From positions 1 through 5,262 of the forward strand of contig JACRIF010000117.1 in assembly GCA_016220125.1 (NCBI GenBank): a DNA stretch of 5,262 bases, given 5' to 3'. The notes under the pieces were generated by a model. It was given only the letters and a program-made list of their open reading frames with translations, was not told the origin of the DNA and did not search any database. Of the stretch, positions 4,995 to 5,262 are shown in pieces. Every line of letters begins with the position of its first letter. Position 1 is the first letter of the stretch. Both the position numbers and the translations under genes were made by a program. The stretch comes from Candidatus Peregrinibacteria bacterium (GTDB lineage: Bacteria; Patescibacteriota; Gracilibacteria; UM-FILTER-43-11).

Positions 4995-5262
4995 ATGATC
5001 CAGGTGGATTATCAAAATAGTTTGAGTGCGAAAATTGGCCCCAAGCATGGCTTGGACAAGGCTTTTTTGAGGAATTTTTTGAAAAAAAACCAGCCGTTGG
5101 TGGAAACCATTTTCAAGGACAAGAAAACGGTCGGCTATTCGTTTCTGGATCTTCCGGATGATCTGAAAATGAGCCGAGCGATTGAGGCGTTCGCGGAAAA
5201 AAACAAGCAATGGGAGAATATCGTGGTCTTGGGAATCGGGGGGTCGGCCCTGGGGGGAATCG
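4995..5262 (+). CDS. pgi: Glucose-6-phosphate isomerase, N-terminal fragment (runs off the window)
   Basis: The first 89 residues of an apparent phosphoglucose isomerase, which interconverts glucose 6-phosphate and fructose 6-phosphate in glycolysis and gluconeogenesis in the cytoplasm. The decisive feature is VVLGIGGSALGGI (77-89), the phosphosugar-binding glycine/serine loop at the start of the SIS domain in PGI. The preceding FAEKNKQWENI and the N-terminal NSLSAKIGPKHGL fit the shorter bacterial PGI type. The frame is uninterrupted to the last base and the gene continues beyond it. The start is the first ATG after the predicted promoter; an A-rich leader stands in place of a Shine-Dalgarno. 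A bifunctional phosphoglucose/phosphomannose isomerase, or another SIS-domain enzyme, cannot be fully excluded without the C-terminal part. Confidence 0.85.
   Translation, partial: MIQVDYQNSLSAKIGPKHGLDKAFLRNFLKKNQPLVETIFKDKKTVGYSFLDLPDDLKMSRAIEAFAEKNKQWENIVVLGIGGSALGGI

Noticed and set aside
4963..5040. A tRNA or small RNA gene in the ruvA-pgi junction.
   Set aside because: No cloverleaf or extended stems are visible; the segment is explained by a promoter and the start of pgi.

Overview
The window is bacterial chromosome from a gene-dense genome that uses the standard code (TGA, TAG and TAA all end genes here). It holds two partial and five complete protein genes, all of broadly conserved housekeeping or cell-envelope types. 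There are no tRNA or rRNA genes, CRISPR arrays, transposases or phage genes. Composition is moderate, around half G+C by eye. The lineage cannot be fixed from this sequence. Three things would fit a Patescibacteria/CPR-type or similarly divergent lineage: the altered nucleotide-binding motifs of the IspE-like kinase, the long coiled-coil M23 protein and the near absence of Shine-Dalgarno sites. This is only an inference.

Layout: the + strand opens with the C-terminal two thirds of an IspE-like GHMP kinase (2-538). Four bases later comes a membrane-anchored or secreted DsbA-like thiol oxidoreductase (543-1304), then a HIT-family nucleotide hydrolase (1349-1666), then rsmI, the 16S rRNA C1402 2'-O-methyltransferase (1740-2411). 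Facing rsmI on the - strand is a secreted coiled-coil M23 peptidase of EnvC/CwlO-like architecture (2473-4188). Divergent from it, on the + strand, are ruvA (4367-4933) and the start of glucose-6-phosphate isomerase (4995 to the window end).

Functionally the genes are a mixed neighbourhood rather than one pathway: isoprenoid precursor supply (ispE-like), extracytoplasmic disulfide chemistry (dsbA-like), cell-wall remodelling (M23), ribosome modification (rsmI), recombination (ruvA) and glycolysis (pgi). The DsbA-like protein and the M23 protein both act outside the membrane, but nothing shows that they work together.

The most unusual content is between the genes. Three spacers (1305-1346, 1672-1739 and 4250-4300) are built of degenerate 7-bp units of the form CT-N-A-N-Y-Y. 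Two of them also form long imperfect inverted repeats. They look like one family of dispersed heptanucleotide repeat inserted exactly at gene boundaries. I found no convincing new multi-gene system; these repeats and the degenerate IspE motifs are the points worth a second look.
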